From: Nitrospinaceae bacterium
GTDB lineage: Bacteria; Nitrospinota; Nitrospinia; Nitrospinales; VA-1
Length of the DNA: 17,309 nucleotides
NCBI GenBank assembly: GCA_016763735.1
Contig: JAESTE010000092.1
Coordinates: 1 to 17,309, forward strand
Reading direction: 5' to 3'
A model generated the notes under the pieces. It was not told where the DNA came from. It did not search any database and saw nothing but the letters and a program-made list of their open reading frames with translations. Both the position numbers and the translations under genes were made by a program. Shown here piece after piece: positions 8,001 to 15,637 of this stretch; the first letter of the stretch is position 1, and every line of letters starts with the position of its first letter.

Positions 8001-11000
8001 ATTGGCTGGTTCAGTGTCAGGCGCATCTATTACTGGAAAATGGACCACTAGTGGAACTGGATCTTTTACACCACACGACAGCGATTTTGCAGCTCAATAC
8101 ATTCCAAGCGATGCCGATACAGCTGCTGGCTCAGTTACCATTACGCTCACATCAACGAACAACGGTCTTTGTCTACCCGTTCAGGATTCTATGCTTATTG
8201 AGATTACTCCTGGTCCTCAAGTAGGAGCTGGACTGGACGCATTCGCGTGTAAGAACAATCCTAATATTATTTTGTCAGGAACAGTAACTGGCGCGACTTC
8301 TACCGGCGACTGGTTGACTTTGGGAGATGGTTCATTCGTACCAGCTTCATCGAATCTAGGGGCTACGTATGTACCAGGGGTGGGCGATACAACATTCGGT
8401 TCCGCTACTTTGGTCTTGAGTTCCACCTTTAATGGCGATTGCTATGCGGTACGGGATACTGTAATCTTGAGCTATACAGATGCTCCCATTGTCAATGCGG
8501 GCCCAGATGATTCGCTTTGTGCCAGTGACTCCGTGTTTTTAACAGGAACCGTTATTGGAGGTGCGGGAACAGGGAAATGGACGACTACTGGAACTGGTAC
8601 ATTTTCTCCGAACGACTCTGATCTATTAGCGGCTTATATCTTCAGCGTAGCGGATACGAGTTTGGCAAGTATCGAACTCATTCTCTCGTCTACCAATGCC
8701 GTTGGCTGTTTGGTTGAACGTGATACTATGGCGGTGGACATCGTTCCAGCCCCACAAGTAAATGCCGGGTCGGATCAATCTGTATGTGCTAACAATGATA
8801 CCGTTATTCTAAGTGGCCTGGTATTCGGGGCTACTACAACTGGGAAGTGGACAACCACAGGCCCAGGCAGTTTTTCCCCTCATGATTCGGAGCTAAATGC
8901 CACCTATCTTCCTGGCTATTTACCCACAGTATTGAGCCTTGACACACTCATATTAACGTCGACCAATAACGGCCTGTGTGCCGCTACTTCCGACACAATG
9001 CTCATTGACAGAACACCGGCACCCAGCGTTGATGCTGGTAACGATACCATTGTATGTAGTGGGGACAATCTTGCGCTCACCGGTATTGTAATAGGTGGTG
9101 CCAGTTCAGGTAAGTGGACCACTACGGGCACGGGTACATTTGCTCCTAATGATAGTGATCTATTGGCAACATATACACCAAGTGCGGCGGATACGGTGGC
9201 AGGTTTTATTCAAATATCCCTTGAATCAACAAATAACGGCGGATGCGTTGCTGTGTTTGACACTTTGAATGTAACCTTCACACTAAAACCGACCGTTCTT
9301 GCAGGCACAAATATTACGGTATGCGCCAACAATGATTCTGTTTTCTTGAGCGGTACGGTTGCCGGAAGCAGTACCACGGGGCAATGGGTCAGTAATGGTT
9401 CGGGATCCTTTTCTCCCAATGATTCTGATCTTGGCGCCGTATATATACCAAGCGACGCTGACACTACTTCTGGCTCTGTGAGAATTATTCTTTTCGCAAC
9501 TAATTCCTGTCCAATTTCAGACACACTCTTTGTCACCATTACACCTGCACCACAAGTGAATGCAGGCAGTGATTTTTCAATCTGTTTTGGAGACACCTCA
9601 CTTACTTTAGTGGGCACCGTGATTGGAGGTTCATCTACAGGAAAATGGACCACAACTGGTGATGGGAGCTTTTCACCCAATGACTCTGATCTGAATCCCA
9701 CTTACTTTTTAGGAATTGGTGATACTCTGTCGACAATCACTATGATTCTCACCTCTACAACTAATGGAAATTGTATTGCCGTTGTAGACTCCATTATTGT
9801 GACCAGATCAACTATTGCCATAGTTAATGCAGGAATCGACTTTACATTTTGCTCAAATAATGCCACTATCCCTTTAACAGGAACTGTTTCTGGAGGTGGT
9901 ACTGCCGGTATATGGACATCTTCAGGAACAGGTACATTTGCTGATTCGGTCGACCTCACCACTACGTACACTCCTAGCCCAGCTGACACCGCTGCGGGAA
10001 GTGTTACAATTACATTAACATCCACTGACGCATGTCTAAATGTTGCCGATAGTGCGTTCTTCACTTTAACGCCTGCACCTCAAGTAAACGCAGGTCCTAA
10101 CGTGACATCCTGTGCAAATAATCCTGATGCAGTTCTTTCGGGGGCCGTATTTGCAGGAGCTACAACAGGAGAATGGCTAACTTTAGGAGACGGTACATTC
10201 TCTCCAACGAAGACAAACTTAGGTGCGACCTATACACCTGGCGGTGGTGATATTGCTGCTGGATCGGCAACTCTCGTACTTACCTCTACATTTAACGGTA
10301 CATGTTTTCCTGAAACCGACACTATGACCGTGATTATTGGCCCTGCACCGCTAGTTGATGCTGGCGCTAACCAAGTGGTGTGTAACGGTGATGATGTATT
10401 CTTGAACGGAAGTGTAACGGCAGGTTCTACTACCGGATTTTGGACTTCAACAGGAACTGGGACATTTGCTGACGCATCTCTTCTCAACGCGGTTTACACA
10501 CCGAGCGCTGCTGATACTGTGTTTGGATCTGTCTTTCTAATTCTGTCTTCTACTTTTAATGGTACTTGTGTTGCTGTATCCGACATCATGACTGTCACAT
10601 TAACTACTAAGCCCAAGGTTGTGGCTGGAAATGACACATCAGTTTGTGCGAACAATGCAAGTATCGCCTTGTCGGGCTCTGTAACGGGAAGTACAACCTC
10701 CGGCCGATGGTCGACCTCTGGCAGCGGAACATTTTCACCGAATGATTCTGACCTATCAGCCACTTATATTCCAAGTAATAGCGATACTATTGCTGGATCG
10801 GTAACCATCCATTTGGTCTCTACCAATGCTTGCCAAATATGGGACTCGCTGACAATTACAATTACCCCAGCACCAGAAGTAGATGGTGGTCCTGACCAAA
10901 TTCATTGCAGCGACACACTCTCCGTTGATTTGGTTGGTTCTGTTAGCTCAGGAGCAACAACAGGAATTTGGACGACTTCTGGATCTGGCGTCTTTACCAA

Positions 11001-14000
11001 TGACACACTTTTATCCACTACCTATTTAGCCAGCTCAGCGGACACACTTTTGGGCATTGTCTCAATCGCTTTGACTTCTACTAACAATGGAAAATGCTTT
11101 GCTGTTGTCGATTCAATGACCATAAGTTTTGTTCCACCTCCTGTTGTTACCGTGAGTGGAGATCAAGTTTTATGTGCAAACCAGAACGTTCCGCTTAGTG
11201 GTACGGTATCAGGTGGGTCAACCACTGGGTTTTGGTCCACCGTGGGAACAGGATCATTTGTAGTTGACTCCTCCGATCTCAATGGCTCATACATTTTCAG
11301 TGCTGCGGATACGGCCTTACCTACACTCACCATTGTTCTCGAATCATTTTCATCTCCAGGGTGCCCGGCAAAGAAAGATTCTTTCCTAGTCACAATTTTG
11401 CCTGCTCCACAGGTTTTCGCTGGCAACGACACTACGGTGTGTATGAATAACGATACAATATTTCTAAACGGAACGGTTCAAATCGCCTCCACGACAGGCA
11501 AATGGACTAGTAATGGCACGGGTACATTCCTGCCAAATGATTCTGATTTAACCGGAATCTATGTTCCTAGTCAAGCAGATAACGATTCTGGATCGGTTGT
11601 ACTTACCTTAACTTCTACCAATAATGGCAATGGATGTTTAGCTGTTACAGATAACTTCACTGTAACGTTTTCACCGTCCAGTCCTGTTGTGAGCGCAGGC
11701 TTTGACACGTACAGATGTAATGGTAGTGGCTTTAACCTAATTGGTTCCGTAACAGGTGGAGCTACAACTGGTCTTTGGACAACAACTGGAGCGGGTACAT
11801 TTATGGCAAGTGACTCAATTCTCGCACCTAGTTATTTTCCTGGTGCAACGGATACATCCACCGCTTTTATCGTTGTGCTGACCTCCACAAATAATGGAAC
11901 CTGCCTGGCGGAGTCTGATACAATAAATGTTATCTATACTGCTCCACCCACTGTTTCAGCTGGTCCTGACGATACAGTATGTACCAATAACGACTCTGTA
12001 TTTTTAACAGGAGTTGTGTCAGGAACTTCAACAACAGGTTACTGGTCATCGACAGGGACTGGTAACTTTTCTCCAGATAGTACAGCTTTAGCTGGCACCT
12101 ATTCCCCAAGTTCAGCAGATGCAGCGGCTGGTACGATTTCATTGTTTTTACAATCAACCAATGCGTGTCTCGTTACGGACACGCTAGTGCTCGAAATCAT
12201 CCCCGCTCCATTTGTAACTACTGGCGGACCTTATATTTTATGTGTTGGTGACACAGCAGCTTCACTTACCGGAGTGATAAGCGGTATTACAACCACTGGA
12301 ATTTGGACCACACCTGGAACAGGTACTTTTAGTCCGAATGACTCGGATCTAAATGGAACCTACTTTCTCGGTCTGGGTGAACAAGCTATTGGAGATTCCA
12401 CAATGCTGGTGCTAACTTCAACCAATAATGGACAGTGCTTAGCGGAGTTTGATACGTCTTATATAGTGATCACTTCCATTCCAACCGTCAGTGCAGGACC
12501 GGATGATATCGCTTGTGCCAACGTCAACTATCAATTGAATGGCTCCGTAGTTGGCGGCGCAGGTACTGGAATGTGGAGTACACTTGGATCAGGCTCGTTC
12601 ACGCCGGACTCCACAGCTCTCACAGGGAACTATATTTTTAGCGCTGCGGATACGACAATTAAATTGGTTACACTGGTTCTCACCACCACAGACGCATGTG
12701 TGACACTGACGGATACCATGGATCTTACCGTTACTCCTGCGCCAATGGTGGCAGCAACCATTAAGCAGGCGATATGCTCAAACATGGACTCCGTGGAGCT
12801 GTTCAGCAATATTATTGTGGCCAGTGGAGGAACATGGACCACCAATGGCGCCGGAACATTTTTCCCGGATAGTACGGCTGCGCTAGGTTCGGATTCGGTT
12901 ATGTACGTCTTAGGCCAACAGGAGATTGACAGTGGTAATATTATCATCACATTAACATCTACAGGTAATGGAAATTGCAATCCTGAATCAGGTGTTTTGG
13001 ACATCCTTATAATTGCAGCCCCGATTGTGTTAGCTGGGCCGAATCAGTCTGTTTGTTTTGATAATTTCAATGTACTCTTAAATGGCTCCGTTGTCAGCGC
13101 TGCAAACACAGGAGTCTGGTCCTCTTCTGGAAGTGGGTTTTTCGCGCCGGACGATTCAACAGTAAATGCTGTATACGTTCCAAGCTTGCTTGATACTACA
13201 GCTGGAGCAGTTACGCTCACTCTAACTTCAACCAATAACGGAACGTGCAATGTAGTTGCGGATTCATTGATCGTCACTTGGTCAGAAAGACCGGTTGTTC
13301 AGGTTGCTGGAGATACTAGCGTATGTGTTGGCACGGCGTCAATTCCAATTTCAGGTACGGTGACGGGAAGCCCTGGAACTGGCATATGGACGTCAAATGG
13401 AACCGGAACTTTTAGTCCAAGTAACACTGTCATCTCTCCTGCTTATAATCCAAGCTCAGCTGATGACTCCTTGGGAATTGTAGTCTTAACATTAACGGCC
13501 ACCAATGGATGTGCTCCTTCTCTGGACAGCCTGACTATATATATCAACCCGAATCCAGTAGCAATATTTAATGCAACTACTTTCTGTGATAGCTTAGATG
13601 TACCCATCGTAGACCAGTCGCTTGTAAATTCAGGTGCAATTGCGGGCTGGAATTGGAATTTTGGTGATGGGTTTACTGATTCGGTACAATTTCCTTCTCA
13701 CACTTATATCAATACTGGTAATTTCAATATTCAACTCATAGTTACATCAGATTCAGGCTGTACTTCAACCGCCAATCAAGCCATTTCCTTGAATTCACTT
13801 TCATCGTCATTCTCTGTGGTTCCAGGCTGTGTAGGACAAATTGTCCCATTTACTGACAGCTCAATTGTTTTCAATGATTCCATCGTTTCATGGACCTGGG
13901 ATTTTGGTGATTTCACAACATCATCTAGTCAAAATGCCCAACACACCTATTTGACTGATGGTCAGTATGTTGTTAGTTTAACAGTACAAACGCAGGCGGG

Positions 14001-14562
14001 ATGTATTTTATCAAGTTCTCAGACCATCACTATCAATCCAAAGCCAATTGCTGGCTTTACTGTCAGTAATCTAAAACCGGTTCAATTCGATATAGTCAGC
14101 TTTTTCGACCAGTCAACCGGAGCCTCAATCTGGGCTTGGGACTTTGGAAACGGGGAAACATCCCAACTTCAGAACCCTTCACACGAGTATGAGGATTACG
14201 GAACTTTCATTGTTACCCAATATGTTCAAACCGACTCAGGTTGCTCAGATACTTTAACAATGTCGATAGAGGTAATTGGAGAGTTTGCAGCAGATTTACC
14301 AACAGCATTTTCTCCCAACGGTAATGGGGAAAATGACATCTTCTATGCGCGTGGTGGTCCTTTCACGGAAATGTTACTAAAGGTATACAATGAGTGGGGT
14401 GAGTTAATCTTTTCATCCACTGAACCCGGAATAGGTGGAGGCTGGGATGGTACCTATAAAGACATTCCCCAACCGGTAGGGGTATATGCGTATATTATAG
14501 TCGCTGTATTGGATAGCGGTGAGGAATTTAACAGAAACGGTGATATTACTTTGGTCAGATAG
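2092..14562 (+). CDS. Giant repetitive T9SS-exported surface protein (SprB-like adhesin)
   Basis: This 4156-residue protein is probably a long extracellular adhesin. Residues 1-26 form a signal peptide (core FFVGLLLLG, cleaved before QCA). Residues 28 to about 160 are Cys-rich (11 Cys). Two Ig-like modules (about 161-336) and one divergent module (337-426) follow. Class A modules occupy 427-1063 and 1228-1859, separated by two unrelated modules at 1064-1227. Class B modules occupy 1860-3819. Three PKD domains (WNFGDG, WDFGDF and WDFGNG motifs) lie at about 3820-4063. Residues about 4064-4156 form the gliding motility-associated C-terminal domain (LPTAFSPNGNGENDIF, VYNEWGELIF, GGWDGTY, VGVYAYIIV, final LVR), the type B sorting signal of T9SS. 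The next gene, four bases on, is a PorP/SprF protein, as in the sprB-sprF pair of Flavobacterium johnsoniae. SprB-like describes architecture, not orthology: a gliding role is not shown, and attachment, biofilm or predation are alternatives. No frameshift is seen. Confidence 0.9.
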   Translation: MKNYFSIIKLTFFVGLLLLGDTSIFAQCASPYPRCDIGYGMGSCTMSNPDCDPGEVVSYDWDLRASPDTLDSLYGVTRYGLTCGNTGTQCIRFNVKLHPATEELSFDMSQKSGATFYSVDCGPLIPIGDTICIAGIDSFCLTLCKPGCNAFDYWISASRKTAFGPDITVSEGCSDTLWAVGLDPASVTWTSIWPGPVGTHDGLLSCTSCDSAIITGPTPIVEDSIAYQVTGLAIGCSAGPITSTIWVKFVPGMNAFISPPFPAICDGDLGVELTASGTGGAKPYTFVWTGPDVTPVSTTDSTSKIIAGAIGIYSVEMFDTTDCDPAVDTVEVVLFAAAISADAGPDDTVCADAPAVNLEGIILVADSARWTSLTGAGVFAPTRDRDTTIYTPDAAEIFAGTATLMLESRGNRGCAADTDTIVIVITAVPFTSADVDDVICEGSTYTLNGSFGGGATTITWTTDGDGTFDDDTLRAATYTPGGGDISTGSVNLAITTDDPPGPCIIDSDTMILTIDPIATVGSGGPATICEGSSYRLSGSFGGGASSITWAGGDGLFDDNTLPAATYSPGPLDIGAGSVILTITSDDPAGPCPFVSATMTLTINAAPTVGAGGDATICAGTTHTLSGTMGGSTSSITWSSSGTGSFDDVNLLGATYTPSDADTAAPGIITLTITSNDPDGAPGPCTAVAASMTLTINPEAVVSAGGNATICAGTTHLLSGTKAGATASHTWTTSGTGTFDDDAILGATYTPSDADTAAPGIITLTLTSNDPDAGGPCTAVSNAMILTINPEALVGSGGDATICAGSTHTLAGTKSGSTATTTWTSSGTGTFDDDAILGATYTPSDADTAAPGVITLTITSNDPDGGGPCTVVSNTMILTINPEAIISAGANATICAGTAHVLAGTKGGATATHTWTTSGTGAFDDDAILGATYTPSDADTAAPGIIILTLTSNDPDAGGPCTAVSSAMTLTINPEATVGAGADAAICAYDTHTLLGTMGGSASLITWTTSGTGSFDDVNLLSATYTPSAGDTALPNVTLTITTNDPDAIGPCAAASDFMVLSFTPADRPSFSYSSATYCVTGADPTPVIAGTPGGIFSGAGVVFLGGLGQIDLDATGLGVYAVEYLTPGPSGCPDSLTVAVTITLAPDATFSYATPFCQGDPNPFPSFPVGASAGKFSAVPVGMVFANDNTGEIDLTASTPGLYTVRNLIVASGGCSADSAFFVVTIDVAPTVGADVDDTICEGSTYVLSGVMGGSTSSITWTTSGDGGFNLATLLGAEYTPGATDITTTSVTLKITSDDPAGPCVAIADSMVLTINLTATADAGSDTAICEGSLYTLAGVMGGTASSITWTTPGDGSFDNPALPGATYTPGSGDIGAGFITLTITTNDPDGAEPCVPAFDDVIVTINPIATVSAGPNDTICAGSTSLLAGVFGGGASSITWTTPGDGGFNDPNLPGAIYTPGVADIAAGSVVLTITTDDPDGIGPCTAVSNTMTLTINAVATSNAGSDTTICSDAAYTLAGSFGGSATSITWSTPGDGLFDNNTLPGATYTPGVGDIAAGFITLTITTNDPDGPGGPCIASFDDMVLTIDLAATASASANDTICDGSTYFLLGAFGGSASSITWTTTGDGGFDDANLPGAEYTPGPLDRGSGIVSLTITTDDPVGPCPFVFDVMVLNIDPIATVDAGKDTTICSGSAYSLSGSRGGGASTSEWTTTGDGTFSDSSLPLAIYTPGPADIAAGIVTLGLTTDDPSGPCLAVSDSLDLTINATATASAGADDTICAGITYTLAGAIGGSAGSLTWSTSGTGSFSSNIIPAPVYTPSAADTGAGSVVLTITTNDPDGAGPCAAAVDSMVLTIENGITVDAGPDDFICANNPFVSLLGSVTGATTTGGWITLGTGTFTPDTFTMTPIYNASVVDTILGSVTIVLQSTNNGGCIPRTDTMIVTIGPGIYVNAGPNDTVCANKDTILLAGSVSGASITGKWTTSGTGSFTPHDSDFAAQYIPSDADTAAGSVTITLTSTNNGLCLPVQDSMLIEITPGPQVGAGLDAFACKNNPNIILSGTVTGATSTGDWLTLGDGSFVPASSNLGATYVPGVGDTTFGSATLVLSSTFNGDCYAVRDTVILSYTDAPIVNAGPDDSLCASDSVFLTGTVIGGAGTGKWTTTGTGTFSPNDSDLLAAYIFSVADTSLASIELILSSTNAVGCLVERDTMAVDIVPAPQVNAGSDQSVCANNDTVILSGLVFGATTTGKWTTTGPGSFSPHDSELNATYLPGYLPTVLSLDTLILTSTNNGLCAATSDTMLIDRTPAPSVDAGNDTIVCSGDNLALTGIVIGGASSGKWTTTGTGTFAPNDSDLLATYTPSAADTVAGFIQISLESTNNGGCVAVFDTLNVTFTLKPTVLAGTNITVCANNDSVFLSGTVAGSSTTGQWVSNGSGSFSPNDSDLGAVYIPSDADTTSGSVRIILFATNSCPISDTLFVTITPAPQVNAGSDFSICFGDTSLTLVGTVIGGSSTGKWTTTGDGSFSPNDSDLNPTYFLGIGDTLSTITMILTSTTNGNCIAVVDSIIVTRSTIAIVNAGIDFTFCSNNATIPLTGTVSGGGTAGIWTSSGTGTFADSVDLTTTYTPSPADTAAGSVTITLTSTDACLNVADSAFFTLTPAPQVNAGPNVTSCANNPDAVLSGAVFAGATTGEWLTLGDGTFSPTKTNLGATYTPGGGDIAAGSATLVLTSTFNGTCFPETDTMTVIIGPAPLVDAGANQVVCNGDDVFLNGSVTAGSTTGFWTSTGTGTFADASLLNAVYTPSAADTVFGSVFLILSSTFNGTCVAVSDIMTVTLTTKPKVVAGNDTSVCANNASIALSGSVTGSTTSGRWSTSGSGTFSPNDSDLSATYIPSNSDTIAGSVTIHLVSTNACQIWDSLTITITPAPEVDGGPDQIHCSDTLSVDLVGSVSSGATTGIWTTSGSGVFTNDTLLSTTYLASSADTLLGIVSIALTSTNNGKCFAVVDSMTISFVPPPVVTVSGDQVLCANQNVPLSGTVSGGSTTGFWSTVGTGSFVVDSSDLNGSYIFSAADTALPTLTIVLESFSSPGCPAKKDSFLVTILPAPQVFAGNDTTVCMNNDTIFLNGTVQIASTTGKWTSNGTGTFLPNDSDLTGIYVPSQADNDSGSVVLTLTSTNNGNGCLAVTDNFTVTFSPSSPVVSAGFDTYRCNGSGFNLIGSVTGGATTGLWTTTGAGTFMASDSILAPSYFPGATDTSTAFIVVLTSTNNGTCLAESDTINVIYTAPPTVSAGPDDTVCTNNDSVFLTGVVSGTSTTGYWSSTGTGNFSPDSTALAGTYSPSSADAAAGTISLFLQSTNACLVTDTLVLEIIPAPFVTTGGPYILCVGDTAASLTGVISGITTTGIWTTPGTGTFSPNDSDLNGTYFLGLGEQAIGDSTMLVLTSTNNGQCLAEFDTSYIVITSIPTVSAGPDDIACANVNYQLNGSVVGGAGTGMWSTLGSGSFTPDSTALTGNYIFSAADTTIKLVTLVLTTTDACVTLTDTMDLTVTPAPMVAATIKQAICSNMDSVELFSNIIVASGGTWTTNGAGTFFPDSTAALGSDSVMYVLGQQEIDSGNIIITLTSTGNGNCNPESGVLDILIIAAPIVLAGPNQSVCFDNFNVLLNGSVVSAANTGVWSSSGSGFFAPDDSTVNAVYVPSLLDTTAGAVTLTLTSTNNGTCNVVADSLIVTWSERPVVQVAGDTSVCVGTASIPISGTVTGSPGTGIWTSNGTGTFSPSNTVISPAYNPSSADDSLGIVVLTLTATNGCAPSLDSLTIYINPNPVAIFNATTFCDSLDVPIVDQSLVNSGAIAGWNWNFGDGFTDSVQFPSHTYINTGNFNIQLIVTSDSGCTSTANQAISLNSLSSSFSVVPGCVGQIVPFTDSSIVFNDSIVSWTWDFGDFTTSSSQNAQHTYLTDGQYVVSLTVQTQAGCILSSSQTITINPKPIAGFTVSNLKPVQFDIVSFFDQSTGASIWAWDFGNGETSQLQNPSHEYEDYGTFIVTQYVQTDSGCSDTLTMSIEVIGEFAADLPTAFSPNGNGENDIFYARGGPFTEMLLKVYNEWGELIFSSTEPGIGGGWDGTYKDIPQPVGVYAYIIVAVLDSGEEFNRNGDITLVR
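3370..5280 (+). repeat. Class A module array 1 (7 modules)
   Basis: Seven consecutive modules of 88-93 residues lie at residues 427-1063. The consensus is roughly TICxGSTxTLxG, GGxxSxITWTTxGxGxFDD, ATYTP, LTITxxDP, GPC, MxLTIN. Starts are at 3370, 3637, 3901, 4180, 4456, 4732 and 5008. Each has one Cys near the start and one near the end. The fold is probably an Ig-like or PKD-like beta sandwich. Confidence 0.88.
3901..5280 (+). repeat. Recently duplicated modules inside class A array 1
   Basis: The modules starting at 4180, 4456 and 4732 are each exactly 276 bases and much closer to one another in DNA than other modules. The first and third share a 32-base identical run (4384-4415 and 4936-4967, exactly two periods apart) that the middle one lacks. 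The flanking modules at 3901 and 5008 share 20 identical bases (4018-4037 and 5125-5144). This suggests expansion inside an older pair. Confidence 0.75.
5281..5772 (+). repeat. Two divergent modules between the class A arrays
   Basis: Two modules of 81 and 83 residues (5281-5523 and 5524-5772) are alike: FSYSSATYC and FSYATPFCQGDPNP at the start, then GGIFSG or AGKFSA, GQIDLDAT or GEIDLTAS, and GVYAVEYLTPGPSGC or GLYTVRNLIVASGGC. They lack the class A motifs and split the class A block into two groups of seven. They may form a hinge or a separate ligand-binding domain; that is inference. Confidence 0.75.
5773..7668 (+). repeat. Class A module array 2 (7 modules)
   Basis: Seven modules of about 90 residues at residues 1228-1859 follow the same pattern as array 1, with a preference for TPGDG, FDxxxLPGATYTPG and DIAAG instead of the TSGTG, FDDDAILG and DADTAAPG of array 1. 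The two arrays form sub-classes that have evolved separately. Confidence 0.87.
7669..13548 (+). repeat. Class B module array (22 modules)
   Basis: Twenty-two modules average 89 residues (residues 1860-3819). The consensus is roughly PAPxVNAGxDxxVCANNDSVxLSG, TTGKWTTxGTGTFSPNDSDL, ATYxPSxADT, GSVTxxLTSTNNGxC, DTMxVTIT. They share the start and Trp strand with class A but have SPNDSDL in place of FDDxxL and STNNGxC in place of DPDGxGPC. Each has one cysteine pair. Shorter variants have TNACL, TDACL or TNSCP at the second Cys. Confidence 0.88.
13549..14280 (+). other. Three PKD domains of the giant protein
   Basis: Three domains of about 80 residues start at 13549, 13801 and 14041. Each has the PKD hallmark (WNWNFGDG, WTWDFGDF, WAWDFGNG) followed by P-S-H-T-Y, A-Q-H-T-Y or P-S-H-E-Y. 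PKD domains are beta sandwiches common in surface proteins. Here they form a stalk between the repeats and the sorting domain. Confidence 0.88.
14281..14559 (+). other. Type B T9SS sorting domain (gliding motility-associated C-terminal domain)
   Basis: These 93 C-terminal residues carry the conserved pattern F-S-P-N-G-N-G-x-N-D, Y-N-x-W-G-x-x-I-F, G-G-W-D-G, P-x-G-V-Y-x-Y and final G-D-I-T-L-V-R. In known members it directs the protein through the SprA translocon and typically pairs with a PorP/SprF partner, which is the next gene. Confidence 0.92.
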
Positions 14563-14566
14563 ACAT

Positions 14567-15622
14567 ATGACGGAGAATATAAAATATAGAACCTACGGCT
14601 CCAATTTAATAATGGGCATTAGGCTTTGTGTTTGGATGATGTTGTGCGGTCAACTTAGCGCACAAGATGCTCATCTCTCCCAATTTTCATCTTCACCAAT
14701 GTATTTAAATGCTTCATTGACTGGGATGTATAGTGGTAATTACCGAGCTTACCTCAATTACAGAACTCAGTGGGCTGCAGTAGGTTCAAAGCCATGGGAG
14801 ACCTTTGCAGTCTCCTACGACAGGCCTTATAAACGATATGGATTTGGTGCATTCGCTATGAATAACCGTGCCGGTGCTGGAGGTTTTAACGTTTTAAACT
14901 TCATGTTGTCCGGTGCCTATGAAATTACAGATGACCCAAAAATGTATAATCATATGTCGGTTGGCCTTCAGCTGGGGTTTATTCATAAATATTTCAATCC
15001 GGATAAGTATCTTTTTGACAACCAATATAGCCTGGCTAATGGGGGTGGCTTCACAAACACTTTACCCATTGGAGAAACCTTTAACAATACGACGGTCTTC
15101 CTTCCAGAGGCAAATATTGGAGTTTCATACTATAACTCGAATAAAATGCAGAAGTATTCTCCCTATGGGGGATTTTCATTGTTTCACATAACCGCACCAA
15201 AGGAAACCTTCCTCGGTCTTGAAGATAATCGGTTACCAAGGAGATTCTTAGCACATGGAGGAATGAAGTACAGAGTGGATGAAAATTGGACGCTGGATCC
15301 GAACTTCTTATTTATGAGGCAGAAAAATGTGAACGAGATTCACTTTGGTGTACTCAGCTATTATAACTGGACGAAGGCCAATAGTATTCGAAATAAATAT
15401 GGTCAAACTGAAACGATCTTAATTAGCGGACTGGCTTACAGAAACCAAGATGCTGTATTAATTCATCTCGGGCTCGTCCATCAGGGGATACAATATAGAG
15501 TTAGCTATGATATCAACACCTCATCATTAAATACCGTTAGTAATTATCGTGGCGGATTTGAGTTGTCGATTATATATATGAGTCCTAAATTGAGACAAAT
15601 GCCAAGCTTGGAAATAGACTAA
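14567..15622 (+). CDS. PorP/SprF family type IX secretion membrane protein
   Basis: This 351-residue protein has an N-terminal signal peptide (hydrophobic IRLCVWMMLCGQLSA, cleaved about A32 before QDA). It then has the family's hallmark start DAHLSQFSSSPMYLNASLTG, followed by YRAYLNYRTQWAAVG and alternating aromatic/glycine strands typical of an outer-membrane beta barrel (FGAFAMNNRAGAGGF, GLQLGFIHKYF, PYGGFSLFHI, FELSIIYM at the end). Family members lie next to type B T9SS cargo. In F. johnsoniae, SprF is needed for surface display of SprB, so this protein is probably the dedicated partner of the giant protein four bases upstream. The start at 14567 avoids overlap. An in-frame ATG at 14612 would leave a shorter but adequate signal peptide and cannot be excluded. 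No Shine-Dalgarno site is seen. The length is normal for the family. Confidence 0.9.
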   Translation: MTENIKYRTYGSNLIMGIRLCVWMMLCGQLSAQDAHLSQFSSSPMYLNASLTGMYSGNYRAYLNYRTQWAAVGSKPWETFAVSYDRPYKRYGFGAFAMNNRAGAGGFNVLNFMLSGAYEITDDPKMYNHMSVGLQLGFIHKYFNPDKYLFDNQYSLANGGGFTNTLPIGETFNNTTVFLPEANIGVSYYNSNKMQKYSPYGGFSLFHITAPKETFLGLEDNRLPRRFLAHGGMKYRVDENWTLDPNFLFMRQKNVNEIHFGVLSYYNWTKANSIRNKYGQTETILISGLAYRNQDAVLIHLGLVHQGIQYRVSYDINTSSLNTVSNYRGGFELSIIYMSPKLRQMPSLEID

Positions 15623-15637
15623 GGTGAGTGAATTAAA

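Noticed and set aside
2547..13277. Many minus-strand and out-of-frame ORFs inside the giant gene
   Set aside because: They recur with the module period and read like the reverse of the repeat (runs such as GVYVAP and PSPGVVHV). They are shadows of a repetitive, Thr- and Asp-rich coding sequence.
3100..13548. CRISPR-like or non-coding satellite array
   Set aside because: The period is about 267 bases, the repeats vary at silent positions and keep one open frame, so they are protein modules, not spacer-repeat units.
14519..14566. Earlier start of the PorP/SprF gene at 14519 overlapping the giant gene
   Set aside because: It would put 16 extra residues with charged positions before the signal peptide and overlap the conserved end of the sorting domain. 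The ATG at 14567 is better placed.
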